This document shows, piece after piece, positions 1 through 10,290 of a DNA stretch of 64,000 nt. The notes below the pieces were generated by a model. The model saw nothing but the letters and a program-made list of their open reading frames with translations, did no database searches and was not told the DNA's origin. This DNA is from Hyperoplus lanceolatus (lineage: Eukaryota; Chordata; Actinopteri; Uranoscopiformes; Ammodytidae): NCBI GenBank assembly GCA_026929865.2, contig CM049408.1, positions 1,426,001 to 1,490,000 of the forward strand, in the 5' to 3' direction. Position numbers and translations under genes: made by a program. Within the stretch, counting starts at the first letter, position 1. Each line of letters begins with the position of its first letter.

Positions 1-61
1 GAGTTAGGGTTGGGGGGGCCTTGCTTGTCTTGGACCCTGGCACGGGGGTCCTCAGGGAAAA

Positions 62-80
62 AAGGTTGGGAACCACTGGT
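62..80. mobile_element. right terminus of a hAT-type element
   Basis: The sequence around 62-80 reads AAGGTTGGGAACCACTG, a common 3' terminal inverted repeat of fish hAT elements. The body lies left of the window or is deleted. The 180 bases that follow, up to the LINE fragment, are T/G-rich and show no gene. Confidence 0.4.
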
Positions 81-261
81 TTAGAGCAATATATGGGGTG
101 GGTTCTGGGTGGGATGGGGTGGTGTTAACTGGGGGTTTAGCTGATGGGTGTTTTCAGTTATCTGTGTTTTCCTTTTTTTTGTGTGTTTGTTTTTCCTCTG
201 TATTTTGCTACTCTTTTTGTTATCGGAGCAACTCTTTTTACTCTCACTATAACTGAGCTAG

Positions 262-893
262 ATGAAGGGCAATCTTAATTTAATCAGTTGGAATGTCAAG
301 GGGCTAAATCACCAAGTGAAAAGGGGTAAGGTCTTAACCCACCTAAAACGGCTCAGGGCTGGAATAGTTTTCCTTCAAGAAACCCACTTACATGACCCTG
401 ACCATGGGCGACTAAGTAAATGCTGGCGTGGACAATTTTTTCATTCTAATTTCAGGGCTAAGGCCAGGGGCACAGCTATCCTTATTGATAGTAATATTCC
501 TTTTGAGTCCTCAAACATTATATCAGATAAAAATGGATGTTTTATTATTGTTTCAGGCAAACTTTACAATAAGTCAGTCATCTTGGCCAACGTCTACGCG
601 CCTAACGTCGATGATTTAGAATTCTTTAAGAGATTTTTTTCTCAACTCCCCGATCTCAATTCCCATTCTCTTATTCTTGGTGGGGATTTTAATTGTTATC
701 TAGATACAGTCTTAGATCGCTCTTCCCCCAAACTTGCCACTCTTAGCAGATCTGCAGGTTATATCAAATCATTCCTTGCTGATTATAGCCTCTCTGATCC
801 ATACAGGTTTTTATACCCCACAGGAAGAGAATAGTCATTCTTTTCACATGTCCACCACACTTACACCCGAATTGATTATTTTTTAGTTATTCT
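262..893 (+). pseudogene. L1/Tx1-like LINE endonuclease fragment
   Basis: A 190-residue frame from 262 to 834 encodes the N-terminal part of a LINE ORF2 apurinic-type (APE) endonuclease, which nicks target DNA for target-primed reverse transcription. Visible motifs in order are LISWNVKGLN (residue 7 on), FLQETHL with the catalytic Glu (about 37-43), the VYAPN block (about 110), and ILGGDFN (about 138-144). The frame stops after LYPTGRE. In a shifted frame the next bases still encode HTYTRIDYF, so the first lesion is a frameshift and the rest of ORF2 (reverse transcriptase) is gone. The matching 3' end of this kind of LINE is present, unlinked and on the other strand, near 33.2-33.8 kb. The start at 262 is the first Met and fits the usual beginning of ORF2. 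The family assignment to L1/Tx1 is from residue pattern, not a search. Confidence 0.75.
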
Positions 894-905
894 GTTTCTA
901 AAGCT

Positions 906-939
906 GTCCGATGCATGGACATATAAAGAGGTCCGATGC
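906..939 (+). mobile_element. micro-insertion with 9-bp target duplication (copy 1)
   Basis: The 9-mer GTCCGATGC occurs at 906-914 and again at 931-939. Between them is ATGGACATATAAAGAG (915-930). The same core string is found between unrelated direct duplications at 13167-13199, 36313-36345 and (as CATGGACCTATAAG) 47299-47328. The exact insert/TSD boundary can slide by one base. No ORF or hairpin is present. Confidence 0.7.
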
Positions 940-950
940 CAAACTTCGCC

Positions 951-1070
951 TTAAAGAGCTATTTCACCGGTGGAAATATGAAGGTACCTATGTAGATAAA
1001 TATCTGTGTTATAAATGTGCAAACATTTTAAAAATTGGTTCACCCTAGCCTGAGAAACGGCAAAAAGAGT
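951..1070 (+). mobile_element. TTAA-flanked MITE, left-end fragment
   Basis: TTAA at 951 is followed by AGAGCTATTTCACCGG and then by sequence that matches the full element at 9213-9564, including GTTCACCCTAGCCTGAGAAA at 1039-1058. The right terminal repeat is missing, so this is a truncated copy. The TTAA flank recurs at all three copies in the window (951, 9213/9561, 60774), which suggests piggyBac-type integration. Confidence 0.65.
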
Positions 1071-1976
1071 GTTTTTATGGTCTCCCTGACTGTCTCTAGC
1101 TCAAAAGTCAGAAATCCTCCGGCTACCACAATGCACTGCGCTAGCAGCACTCCAAGGCCCCGCCCACATTTTCATAGTCTCGTCTCGTCTGACCACGGAC
1201 TCCGATGAGTTTATAAACACACTACTTCCCATTACAGTTCTTGGCCTCGACCAATACAGACACTACGTAGATTCCACAATGAATAATTTTTTTCAAAATA
1301 TGAATGTATAGTTTCCGGTTTCACTGTAAAACGGAGGGAAGGAAACGCGCACGAGTCTAACTTTTCTTCAGTTTACAAGATAATGAACTGTTTTCAACAA
1401 TGCCTGCGGCTAAAAAAAAACTAGCCTAGCCTTCAAACCAAACCGTAGGACTGAATCTAAATATTCTGGCCTATCTGGACGGGAGTAACGTATCTTCGCT
1501 GTGGACAGGTTGTGTGGACCGGGCCTGCAAAACGCACTCGCGTACAGGTAAGACTTTCAACGTATTTGACTATATTTCTGTTCACACAGTATGCAAGTAT
1601 AGCTGCTGTCATGGGGCGCCTTGCTAAGCTGTTTCAGAAACAAACTAATGCAGCAGCATTGTGTCAATTGTGTCGCTCTGACAGAAGAAAGAGTGTCACT
1701 GTCACAACACGTCCCTGTACAGTTTAAAATCACTCCATAGAAATCTCCATCGGGATGTTTTTATCATTTCCTGATGATTTTACGTTTGATCGATCTGATC
1801 AGTATTCTCAGCCCTTGTGCCGTTCATAGGCGGCCACCTTACACACTGTGGACATGCTCTACATTCATATTAATAAACCCATTTGTATTTTATCATAATT
1901 TTTTTAATAAGGGGGTTTTTCTAACATCTGTGCCACTGAACAGATTTCTGTCAGGTTGAAATGTAAAGGCCGTTTC
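1071..1976. other. unassigned intergenic stretch
   Basis: No gene, known repeat terminus or convincing structure was seen here apart from short ORFs that look random. The last 8 bases (1969-1976) are the left copy of the target duplication of the hAT element that follows. Confidence 0.5.
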
Positions 1977-2925
1977 CAGTGTTGTGCCTGAACGCGTTCA
2001 ATGAACGATCGTTCATGAACTCGTTCATATTGGGGGCGAACGTGAACTGAACGTATGTATTTCTGCCTCATGAACGTTTTTGCGAACGCGCTCATTCTGG
2101 CATTTGTGAACGGTGCTCTTACAGTCGTTCAATCGTTCATCGAGTGCCAGATTTCCATAGAAACAACCCGCTAAAAGACAGCGTAAACAGCCCTTAATAT
2201 GTAGCTGAAAAACACCCAATCTGGCAACACATGCCACCACAGCGTCGCACCGCCGCTGCATCATCAAAATGTGAAACACCGCAGAAAAAAACAAAAACAA
2301 ATGAATGCAGCAGCACTTACTCAGACCATGGACCTAGCCTCAGGCTCTACCTCTCCTTCGTATGATTGTTACCTACCTCAGATTGTGTTTGTGGCCCTAC
2401 ACTGCAGTTTAGAATGGTCTCCTTGGGGGTTTTACTAGTTTAAGTTGTCGGCTAATTTGTTTGTAGAACCTGCCTGGTATATTTTTCAGTATTGCTTTAT
2501 TTGAATGAAATTTCATGTGAATTGTTTCCAGGTTTGGAAAATTATAAAAATGGAAAAACATTTGCACCTTAACCGTTTTTGTTTGAATAATTCTTAATTA
2601 AAAACACCATTCAAACAGCAACTTTTTCCTCATGTTTTTGAGAATATACTGTAAGGGTAAACGTTGCAGCTGGCTTCTAGTGTGGACTGAATATTATTGA
2701 AATAATTTCTGTCTGTGGTTCTATATGGTATGTGGCAATTATTTAGAAAAATAATAGCCTGCAGCAACATATTAAAAAAAAAAGAACTATGAACTAGTTC
2801 ATTTTTGAACTGTGAACTTAGTTCATAATTTTGAATTATGAACTATGAACTGAACTAGTTCATTTTAAAGGGTGTGAACTGAACTTTGAACTAGTTCACG
2901 TAGAAAAAGAACTTTCCCAACACTG
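1977..2925. mobile_element. non-autonomous hAT element, perfect 8-bp TSD
   Basis: The element begins CAGTGTTG (1977-1984) and ends CAACACTG (2918-2925), an exact 8-bp terminal inverted repeat. It is bounded by GCCGTTTC at 1969-1976 and 2926-2933, a perfect 8-bp target duplication as made by hAT transposases. Both subterminal regions are crowded with GAAC/GTTC motifs (for example GAACTAGTTC palindromes near 2797-2900 and GTTCATGAAC near 2010), the usual arrangement for transposase binding. It is 949 bp long and has no transposase ORF, so it would depend on an enzyme supplied from elsewhere. Confidence 0.9.
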
Positions 2926-2933
2926 GCCGTTTC

Positions 2934-3390
2934 ACACGGTAGGCGACATTCCGCTCTCGTTGTCGCCTAGCCCCGCGGCTTCACTTTGCGCTCCCCGTGT
3001 GAAGTGACGGGCGGAGGAGCGCGATTGTGATTTTTCAACCGCCACGACAAAAAGATAAACAGTTCTCAACTATTCCAACGGCCCCTACGAGCGCGTGCAT
3101 GCGTTCAACGAGCATGGAAGATACAGTTCCACGGGAGTGCGCCCGCTTGTTGTGCAGCCACAAATGTGCTTTTGCGCATCACATGACTTTTACTACACTT
3201 TTGCGATAAGTCTGTTGCAAAACTAAATTTGCACACATCAGAAGTCGAAGTGCACTCGTCTGCAAGATGTCCGGCAACATGAATCACACAGCAAAGGTAA
3301 GGTAATGTTTAAACATTGTTAAAGGATTAAATGCAGGCAACACATCGCACTACTCAACCTCCCTGGTAAAGTCTAATAGGTGATGAAAAG
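2934..3390. other. target of the hAT element; unassigned
   Basis: This is the continuation of the sequence into which the 1977-2925 element jumped. A 9-bp inverted pair, TTCACACGG at 2931 and CCGTGTGAA at 2995-3003, brackets a GC-rich segment with GGCGACA/TGTCGCC copies, probably a further MITE end. No gene is visible. Confidence 0.35.
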
Positions 3391-3395
3391 GAAGG

Positions 3396-3690
3396 TTGTT
3401 GGAAAGGAAGCCAATAGTCGAACCTCAGATTGAAGAGGAACCATGTGGATTCCGTCCTGGCCGTGGAACAAAGGACCAGCTCTTTACTCTCGCAAGGATC
3501 CTGGAAGGAGCCTGGGAGGATCTGGCGTACATGTGTTTTGTGGATCTGGAGAAGGCGTATGGCCTGGTTCCCCAGGAGATACTGTGGGAGGTGCGGTGGA
3601 TGTATGGCAGGGGTCTGCGACTAAGTTTAGCCACGGACTGAATTCTTTCCTAGCCAGCGGGTGGAGGGCCGGAACATTACCAACGGTTAA
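3396..3690 (+). pseudogene. LINE reverse-transcriptase fragment
   Basis: The frame from 3396 encodes CGFRPGRGTKDQLFTLARIL and then MCFVDLEKAYGLVPQEILW, the early palm/finger motifs of non-LTR reverse transcriptase. CFVDLEKA holds the first catalytic Asp. The frame is lost at about 3641, and the YADD block is absent. It is a small 5'- and 3'-truncated copy with no neighbouring LINE sequence. Clade cannot be assigned safely from so short a piece. Confidence 0.7.
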
Positions 3691-3699
3691 TTCTAGGAA

Positions 3700-4615
3700 T
3701 TAATTAATGAAAAATGCATCTGATATCCGTGACGGACCACTTCTCACACACACAAATGATAAATGCAGGAAATTAATTACATACAAAAAACACTAAATGT
3801 GTATAATTTTAATTTTGTTCACGATATGTAATTATGCTAAGTAATGCATCCTTTACCCATTAAACCTGGGGTATGTGATTTCTGATTGGTCAAAATTAAC
3901 ATGAGCTGTACACTTTGACCAATCAGAGCGAGACTCCGATTCTCTGTTCTTATTGGCTGTTGGGACTGTCCATTCACTTTGGCACGACTTTGTTGGTGTA
4001 GAGTGTGTCAGGGAGGGACCATAGGGGATGGACCAAAGAGAACAAGTGGGGCGGTTGAGGTATTTGGATTCGGATTTCTATCCCAACTGCCATTTTCTCC
4101 CCAAATCCTCCACACCAGCTTTAATGCAAGTAAATATTTGGTAGAATATGGGTATTACATGGGTCACGTTTTGATAGATTGGCCGACTACACACACACAC
4201 CGGCTATTCCAGCACCAAGCGCTGTCTACAAGCAGATTTATTCATTCAAATACATTCTATAAAGTAGTTTTTATTTTTATTTCATTTTTACAGGGACAGC
4301 GTACAATTGCACAACAGTTGCACCAGAGTTAGCTAGTGGGCCTAGCTAATTTGCATATGTAGTCCCTGGGATGAAATATGTCTTTAATTCACTCAAAACA
4401 TGAATAAAAGTAGCTTATGCTATATCATCAGGGGGTCAATCATTTATATTTGGGACTGTCACTTATATAAATGATATTGGTAAATAAATAAATTGAATCG
4501 ATTATTATTATTTATTTATCAGAATAAGCTGGAGGGCCAGATATTACTTCTGACCGCTGGTGTATGGCATGAGGGGGTCCCTTCTCAGTGCCATCCAATC
4601 TCTGTACGCTCAAAG
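3700..4615. other. unassigned AT-rich stretch
   Basis: No supported gene. A short (AC)n run lies near 4190. The rest shows neither terminal repeats nor coding bias that I can recognise. Confidence 0.4.
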
Positions 4616-4617
4616 CA

Positions 4618-5575
4618 AGATCTAATAATACATTTTATTCTCTCACTCAGAGTGCTTTACAAAACAACAATAAAGAAACAAAAAGAACATGTAGAGTTGA
4701 TGGGCTTGGGTGGTTGGGTGATCTAGGGGTAGGCGGAGGAGAAGAGATGGGTCTTGAGGTGGGACTGGAAGATGGTGAGAGATTCAGAGTCACGGATATG
4801 TTGGGGCAGGCTGTTCCAGAGCCTGGGAGCTGCCCTGGGGAAAGCTCTGTCGCCAAGGCTGCGGAGGTTTGATGTGTGGGTGGAGAGGAGACCGGCTGAG
4901 GAGGATCTGAGGGCCCGGGGGGGGGGAGGTCAGTGAGATATGGGGGGCCAGATGGTGGAGGGCTTTGTAGGTGAGGACCAGGAGTTTGTAATCGATCTGG
5001 TATGAAATGGGGAGCCAGTGGAGCTTTTTGAGGACTGGGGTGATGTGGTTCCACGAGTTGGTGTGAGTGAGGAGACGGGCAGCTGCATTCTGGACATGTT
5101 GGAGTCTGTTGATGGAGGTGGTGCTGATGCCGGCGAGGAGTGAATTACAATAGTCGAGGCGGGAGGAGATGAAGGCATGGATGAGTCTTTCAGCAGCGTG
5201 GGCTGTGAGGGAGGATCTGATCTTTGCAATGTTACGGAGGTGATAGAAGGAGGTTTTGACGGTGTGGCGGATGTGGGGTTCAAGGGAGAGGGTGGGATCA
5301 AAAATTATGTCAAGATGGGGCGCCCTTAGCTCAGTTGGGCCGGGCCCAGCAGCAGACCCGGGTTCGATTCCCGCCCGCGGTCGTTCTCTGCATGTCACTC
5401 CCCTCTCTGCCCCATTTCACCTCTGTCTCTTCATACTATCAATAAAGCATAAAAATGCCCCCAAAAATATCTTAAAAAAAAAAAAAATTACGCCAAGATT
5501 GCGGCCCTGGAGGGAGGGGGAGATCTGTGTCCGGGTTCTCGACAACTGCCGCGTACCTTTCTTCCCACTTAGATA
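4618..5575 (-). mobile_element. L2-like LINE, ORF2 C-terminal part and 3' end
   Basis: Read on the minus strand, this is the C-terminal third of an L2/Maui-type ORF2 and its 3' UTR. Residues typical of the family are visible: FDPTLSLEPHI, then SFYHLRNIAKIR, LIHAFISSRLDYCNSLLAG, LQHVQNAAARLLT, ITPVLKKLHWLPI and YKLLVLTYKALH. After that the open frame drifts into a proline-rich shifted frame. The minus-strand 3' end contains GTAAAGCACTCTGAG and ends in an ATTATT-rich tail near 4618, the standard L2 terminus. The copy is 5'-truncated. It is interrupted by a SINE at 5317-5485, after which the coding sequence resumes (NLGVI reading into FDPTLS). No intact reverse-transcriptase core remains. Confidence 0.85.
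5317..5485 (+). mobile_element. tRNA-derived SINE inserted in the L2 LINE
   Basis: A 5' tRNA-like head has an A box TTAGCTCAGTTGG (5326-5338) and a B box GGGTTCGATTCCC (5360-5372), the internal RNA polymerase III promoter. A pyrimidine-rich body follows, then AATAAAGCATAAAAATGCCC and an A-run ending at about 5485. The flanks AATTATGTCAAGAT (5303-5316) and AATTACGCCAAGAT (5486-5499) match at 12 of 14 positions and are the target duplication. A tail of the same family appears at about 32140-32200. Confidence 0.85.
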
Positions 5576-5905
5576 TTAAAAAGAAAATGTGTGGCCACAA
5601 CATAATTATCTTGTTCCCACACAATATTAATGTTGACCAAGAATATCACTGATCAACTGTACCAATTTCTAGTTATCATCATTGGATTCCCTACCCCCCG
5701 AAAAATGTATGTTTAGCCACTGGAATCATGATTCCAGGTAATCTAGGAGGCAAGATATTAAGGGATGAGAGCTTGAAGGTCGCCATAATGGAGTCCTTGC
5801 AAATTGAATCATGCATTTTCTGATTTGTTTCTATATGAAGTTTTCCAAATCCCACAAAAATTCCCACAAAGCCCATGTTTGGACGTAGTGGACTGGACTA
5901 ACTTC
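5576..5905. other. unassigned stretch left of a hAT element
   Basis: No gene is visible. The last 8 bases, CTAACTTC (5898-5905), are the left target duplication of the next element. The sequence resumes unbroken at 7138. Confidence 0.5.
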
Positions 5906-7129
5906 TAGGGCTGGCCCAAATTATTCGAATATCCGAGTATTCGTTTGTTAAATTAGTATTCGGAGCTTAATTCAGTATTCCGTTTTTTTTTTTTTTTTTT
6001 TTCAAAAAACTTTTTTTTTTGCAAAGGTAGCTCAAACCTACGGAGCCCCTAAAGGGACATGAAGGAAAAAAAATTTTGGTTGAGAAAAAAAAAAAAAAAA
6101 AATGGAGGAAAAAAAATTTGGTTGGAAAAAAAAAAAATCAAACTCGAGAATCTCGAGTTTAAAGTCGAGATTCTCGAGTTTAAAGTCGAGATTCTCGATT
6201 ATTGAAAATTACAGACTAATAACCTGAGCACAATGTCAATGTCACTTACATATCAATATTGTAAAGAATAATACAGGCCAGCTGTCAGACTTGTTTTTGA
6301 ATACTTTTGCAGAAGTGTTTTGACTACCAGTTAAGAATTGGAACAGGCCAAATACAAGGCCACTTCACACTTTATACACTTGGCATTGTCACAGAGAAAC
6401 TGAACTGTGCTGAACTGATCTTAAAAGCTGAAGCAATTACATTAAAATTGATTGTGTATTGGGACTGCAGATTCAATTAGAAAAAAAAATTAAAAAAAAT
6501 GAAAATACAAATGTATGTGTAAAATATATTATAAGTATATATGTGTACTATATATATATGTGTATATATGTATGTATGTATATATATATATATGAGCTAT
6601 ATAAGGCAAAGGGGGGGGGGAGAGAGAGGGGGAAAAATAGATTTTTTTGTTTTATTTTTATTTTCTGTAACAGTAACTGTGTATCTGGAAATTGAATTTG
6701 ATGAAAATGGGGGCGGTACCTGATAAGCCTTTGTTAGCATTCTTCCGTCTCCCTTCGGACAACACAAAGTATGATGTATGAATATTTTCAAGAGAAAATT
6801 GTGTATTGTGTGGAATTGTCCGAAAGAATAATAAATAAATAAATTGATAAGCTCCTGTATGGGTTACGATGGCGCAGAGGACAGCTGATTTGGAACGAAA
6901 AACAGCTGTTGCCTCCATGCGGTAAGGAACTCCAACTTTACTACCGTTCGAAAGTTATTAAAGCATCAACAAACTACGCAGCTTGCTGTCTCGGCTCACA
7001 CACTCGGTTTCAGTGAGTACATTGGCATTATTAACGTTGGTTTGATGGTGTGTTTTTCTGGAACGAATATTCGCTCGGAAAAACCAACAAATACTCGAAG
7101 CCTGAAAAATGGCATTCGGGCCAGCCCTA
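5906..7129. mobile_element. non-autonomous hAT element, perfect 8-bp TSD
   Basis: The termini are TAGGGCTGGCCCAAAT (5906) and ATTCGGGCCAGCCCTA (ending 7129). The flanks are CTAACTTC at 5898-5905 and 7130-7137, an exact 8-bp duplication. Subterminal TATTCG/CGAATA motifs repeat at both ends (5930-5985 and 7065-7100). The interior is simple sequence: poly-T at 5981-6021, poly-A runs, (TA)n near 6545-6595 and a G-run at 6610. No transposase ORF is present. Confidence 0.9.
6132..6198. repeat. tandem array of palindromic CTCGAGATTCTCGAG-like units
   Basis: Within the hAT element, CTCGAGAATCTCGAG and then TTTAAAGTCGAGATTCTCGA, repeated about twice, form a short tandem array. The unit is about 20 bp and nearly self-complementary. 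It could fold into several alternative hairpins. Confidence 0.7.
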
Positions 7130-7137
7130 CTAACTTC

Positions 7138-7539
7138 ATGATCGACACTTGGGGCCCTTCCACTATATCTCCATGAATTGCGGCATAATAGCGCCCGCAA
7201 TATGCCCCGTTTTAGAACCGTATCCACAAAGGACTTTCCCTTAAGCATATACCGGGGCAAACACACTCTCAAATTTTGGCAGCTGGGCGCAGGTTGCCCT
7301 CAATTAGGCAGGGGGGAAACACCTGTACAGTTCTCCCAGGAATGGTGGGTGGCACTTACTGGGTGCTTACTATTACAAAAAAAAACCTCAATGTTCTCAT
7401 CCCACTCCTGTGCATGTGATGCAACAGTTTGAGTATTTCATCCACGCGTTGCTGCACGAGAAGGTGTCGTGGATCCATGTCACAAACTTGATGCACTGTG
7501 GTATTAATTGCACTATGAGACACGCAGCAGACAGTAACG
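7138..7539. other. unassigned stretch
   Basis: This continues the sequence split by the hAT element. The minus strand of 7356-7598 stays open for 80 residues, but I see no recognisable domain and do not call it. Confidence 0.35.
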
Positions 7540-7854
7540 GGTCTCTTCCCGGGTGGGACTGTTTCAGGCAGCACCGTGCACCTTTTCACCTTACACACAG
7601 GACCAAGACAATCAGTCAGTATTACCAGACATGGAAAGTCCGGATTGATCTACATAGACAAATCCCGGAAAGTGAATCGCGACCGGCGTTCCAAGTGTTT
7701 AGCGCTCTGCACAGCCACCCCAGACGGTCAGCAGGGAATACTTCTACATGTATGTAAGTCATCATCTGACACTTTAGTATGGTAAAACATGACTATAAAT
7801 CATTATAACAACCTTTATAGGTCATAAAAGTAGGAAAAGCATAATAGGTGCTCT
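7540..7854 (+). mobile_element. TTAA-flanked MITE family 2, right-end copy
   Basis: From about 7690 to 7854 the sequence matches 14150-14311 closely, sharing the string CAGACGGTCAGCAGGG and a TATAATAGG..CTCTTTAA right end. TTAA lies at 7855-7858. The left end of this copy is not recognisable. Confidence 0.65.
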
Positions 7855-7858
7855 TTAA

Positions 7859-8671
7859 TTATTAAATAAACCTGAGCTCTATCATAACTGTTTTTTCCTA
7901 CATAAATACACAACCCCCTTCCTGTAGATTTACCTCATGAAACGACTCAATATCAATTCAATATCATTTAAAGCTCACAAGTGTTGAAGAGAGATAGAGG
8001 GAGACAGAGAGAAGGGGAGTGTAGAAAGATTGCGCAACTTTGTACACACTTTTCATATGCGGTAATTGCTCCACTGAAACGGCCTGTTGCAATTAGCGCT
8101 GTCCTTTGAGGGTAAGGTGCTATTAGCAACATGGCTTATTTTCATAGGTGCTGCACTGGATTTTGAATATTCCCTCAGTTCAATACATTCAAATTTGACA
8201 GGCGCACGCGGGAAACCCTGTGTTTGAGATTTTAAGAGCAACATTTCAGTTCCGTGACCTAGTATTTGGAACTTTTTTCTCGGCTTGTGGTCCTGCTGCT
8301 GTTTTTCTCCAAAAGGAGATTTTATAGCATAGCACCTGTTTGTTTGCTTTATCTGTGACTCGTGTGTGTTGTTTTGTTAGGGATTGTTGTTAGCCATCTT
8401 GTTCCCATTTAATCCTAGTTTCTAATGATACACTATCAAGTAACAATGAAGTCATGTCTTACCTTCTCAGCTCATGAGCTTGAGGTTTTTTATTGCCTTA
8501 TTCTATTAAATTTAAGGGGACACTTTGAAGAGGGCCAGGGGGGGCATTGGCACAGAGCTAAACTTCTTGCACTGCACCACACAGTGAGGTAACGTTGTTT
8601 GTGAAAATCCTAAGCCTTTTCAGCTCACTGCTATCGTTTATGTTGGTGCAATTCATCCCTAAAAAAATGTA
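7859..8671. other. unassigned stretch
   Basis: No supported gene or terminal repeats. A GA-rich patch lies at about 7985-8025. Confidence 0.35.
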
Positions 8672-8740
8672 GGGATGCTCCAATCTCGATTTTTAGGGGC
8701 TGATACCGATCACAGATTATTTACTCTTTGCTACATGTTA
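8672..8740 (+). mobile_element. hAT left-end fragment
   Basis: TAGGGATGCTCCAATCTCGAT followed by GGGGCTGATACCGAT resembles the left end of a widespread fish hAT family. Nothing that could be its right end lies nearby. Confidence 0.4.
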
Positions 8741-9135
8741 ATGACTAAATGTATTGGCTGTCTTTTCATCGAATGGCCTTAGCAATGGAGCGTATCAATG
8801 TTCCCAGGGCTCAATAGTACCAGGGGCCTCTACGAATAGTCAACTCTCCTATCCTTTAAGCCTCCTTTCCAATGCCTTAACCCTAAACGTCATCAGGGTT
8901 AAGGAGAGAAGAAAGGTGCTTCCTATCGAACATAGGAAAAGACAGCACTGTTTCAAATGAATTCGACTCCACTTTTCCTAACCGACGTCATTGCGCGACG
9001 GCGAGTATTGCTGACGTGAGTCACCAGCATGAAACTACACTATTTTCCGAAACTGGACTACACCAAGCGCTCGTTTGATCCATTCATTCTTTTCATATTG
9101 ATTTTAATGAAGTTGTCGCCAACAGAGTGAGAATC

Positions 9136-9159
9136 CTCTCTTCTCTTCTCTTCTCTTCT
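9136..9159. repeat. (TCTTC)n microsatellite
   Basis: About five TCTTC units lie inside the MITE at 8825-9779. Confidence 0.85.
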
Positions 9160-9216
9160 GTTTTACCTCGTATTTGTGTAGAGTCGGTAAACTGTGTCGG
9201 TGGCTTGTTGCTTTAA

Positions 9217-9560
9217 AGGCCTACTTCACCGGTTTGAATATGAAGGTGTATTGAATTCTGAGATCCTAAGTAGTATACATGTGCAAAAAAAATTAAAATC
9301 AGTTCATCCTAGCCTGAGAAAAGGCAGAAAGAGTGTTTTTTTTAACCCTATATTTCTCTTTCTCGTGACATCACAGAAAGAGAAATATAGGGTTAAAAAA
9401 AACGTACTTTGTAAATATTACTGTGATGTCACAGTAATATTTACAAAGTAAGTTTTTTTTTTAACCCTATATTTCTAAAAAATATAAAATTCGCACATTT
9501 ATACTACATAGGATCTCAGAATTCAATACACCTTCATATTCAAACCGGTGAAGTAGGCCT
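9217..9560. mobile_element. hairpin MITE with TTAA target (family 1, full copy)
   Basis: The termini AGGCCTACTTCACCGG (9217) and CCGGTGAAGTAGGCCT (to 9560) are exact inverted repeats, flanked by TTAA at 9213-9216 and 9561-9564. The complementarity continues inward for tens of bases. The centre holds two further palindromes: an arm beginning AACCCTATATTTCTCTTTCT paired with its complement about 30 bases on, and TAAATATTACTGTGA paired with TCACAGTAATATTTA. The whole single strand could fold into a long, branched hairpin. TTAA duplication is a piggyBac hallmark. There is no transposase. Confidence 0.85.
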
Positions 9561-9784
9561 TTAAATATTGCCGCCGTAGAGGATTATGGGATACCACTAT
9601 CTCCTTTTCTTTCGCATAGGTTGGTCCGGAGTAACCTATGCTAAAGGAGGGTTAAAGGATGAATCGAGACTCCTTTCCTAGGCATTTTGAGAATTTGAAT
9701 CACCTATCCGCTGAGTACTTACGGGTCATCTCGATAGGAAAGGAAATTTCCTATGCAAAAAAGAGAATCCGTAGAGGCCCCAGG

Positions 9785-9975
9785 CCTCAATGTTCCCAGA
9801 CTGAACAGGGTTATATGTCAGGGTAGTTTATGTGTGTGTGTTGGTCTCACTCCTTATCTAACCTCTCCCTGTCCCCTAACCCTAAACACCCAGCTGGGAT
9901 GCTTGAACCTAATTGCTTATTTCAGTAACATCCTATTTGGTGCATTATAAACCTGGGAACATTGGGATGAGCCCC
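9785..9975. repeat. remnant of an older element with CAATGTTCCCAG ends
   Basis: CAATGTTCCCAG occurs at about 8797 and 9788, and its complement CTGGGAACATTG at about 9953-9964. The GGCCTCTACG MITE therefore probably landed at the edge of an older inverted-repeat element. No coding content is seen. Confidence 0.4.
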
Positions 9976-10099
9976 TTACCAATATTATTGTACTCACATG
10001 ATGACTGTCTTTGCATAGATAGACGTTTCACTTAGACTAAGGTTGCCCATTATTAAAGGCACACAATTGAAGATCTGCACAAAGACAGGTCAACCACTT

Positions 10100-10290
10100 T
10101 GATTGATTGATTGATTGATTGAAATTTTTATTTCGCAACATGTTAAAGAAAAACAGAAATTGTTGTACAGAAAACAATGACGTCGCACAGAATAGAAAGC
10201 ATTTAGATACAAGAATGACAAACAGTTGCTGATTGGAATAACATGTTGGAAAAGGACTGGGAAGAAGTTCACACTTATTTAGTCACACCC
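10100..10290 (-). mobile_element. LINE 3' end with (TCAA)n tail
   Basis: On the minus strand the sequence runs through a 3' UTR-like stretch to CGAAATAAAAATTTCAATC and a short (TCAA)n tail at 10100-10122. A polyadenylation-like AATAAA followed by a simple tandem tail is the usual 3' end of several fish LINE clades. No ORF2 sequence is retained. Confidence 0.6.

Larger units (their letters stand above)
8825..9779. mobile_element. MITE with GGCCTCTACG terminal repeats
   Basis: The left end is GGCCTCTACGAAT and the right end is ATCCGTAGAGGCC, with imperfect complementarity continuing inward (both subterminal regions contain CTATCC/GGATAG-type strings). CCAGG lies on both sides (8820-8824 and 9780-9784) and may be a 5-bp duplication, although the G/C ends leave the boundary uncertain. 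It carries the hairpin MITE 9217-9560 and a (TCTTC)n microsatellite. No ORF is convincing. Confidence 0.6.

Noticed and set aside
4647-5054. 135-residue proline-rich minus-strand frame, and a 123-residue one beside it
   Set aside because: Both are shifted-frame readings of the L2 LINE coding strand. The family residues lie in the 4790-5398 frame instead.
9194-9451. 85-residue plus-strand frame
   Set aside because: It runs through the arms of the hairpin MITE at 9217-9560 and is an accident of the palindrome.
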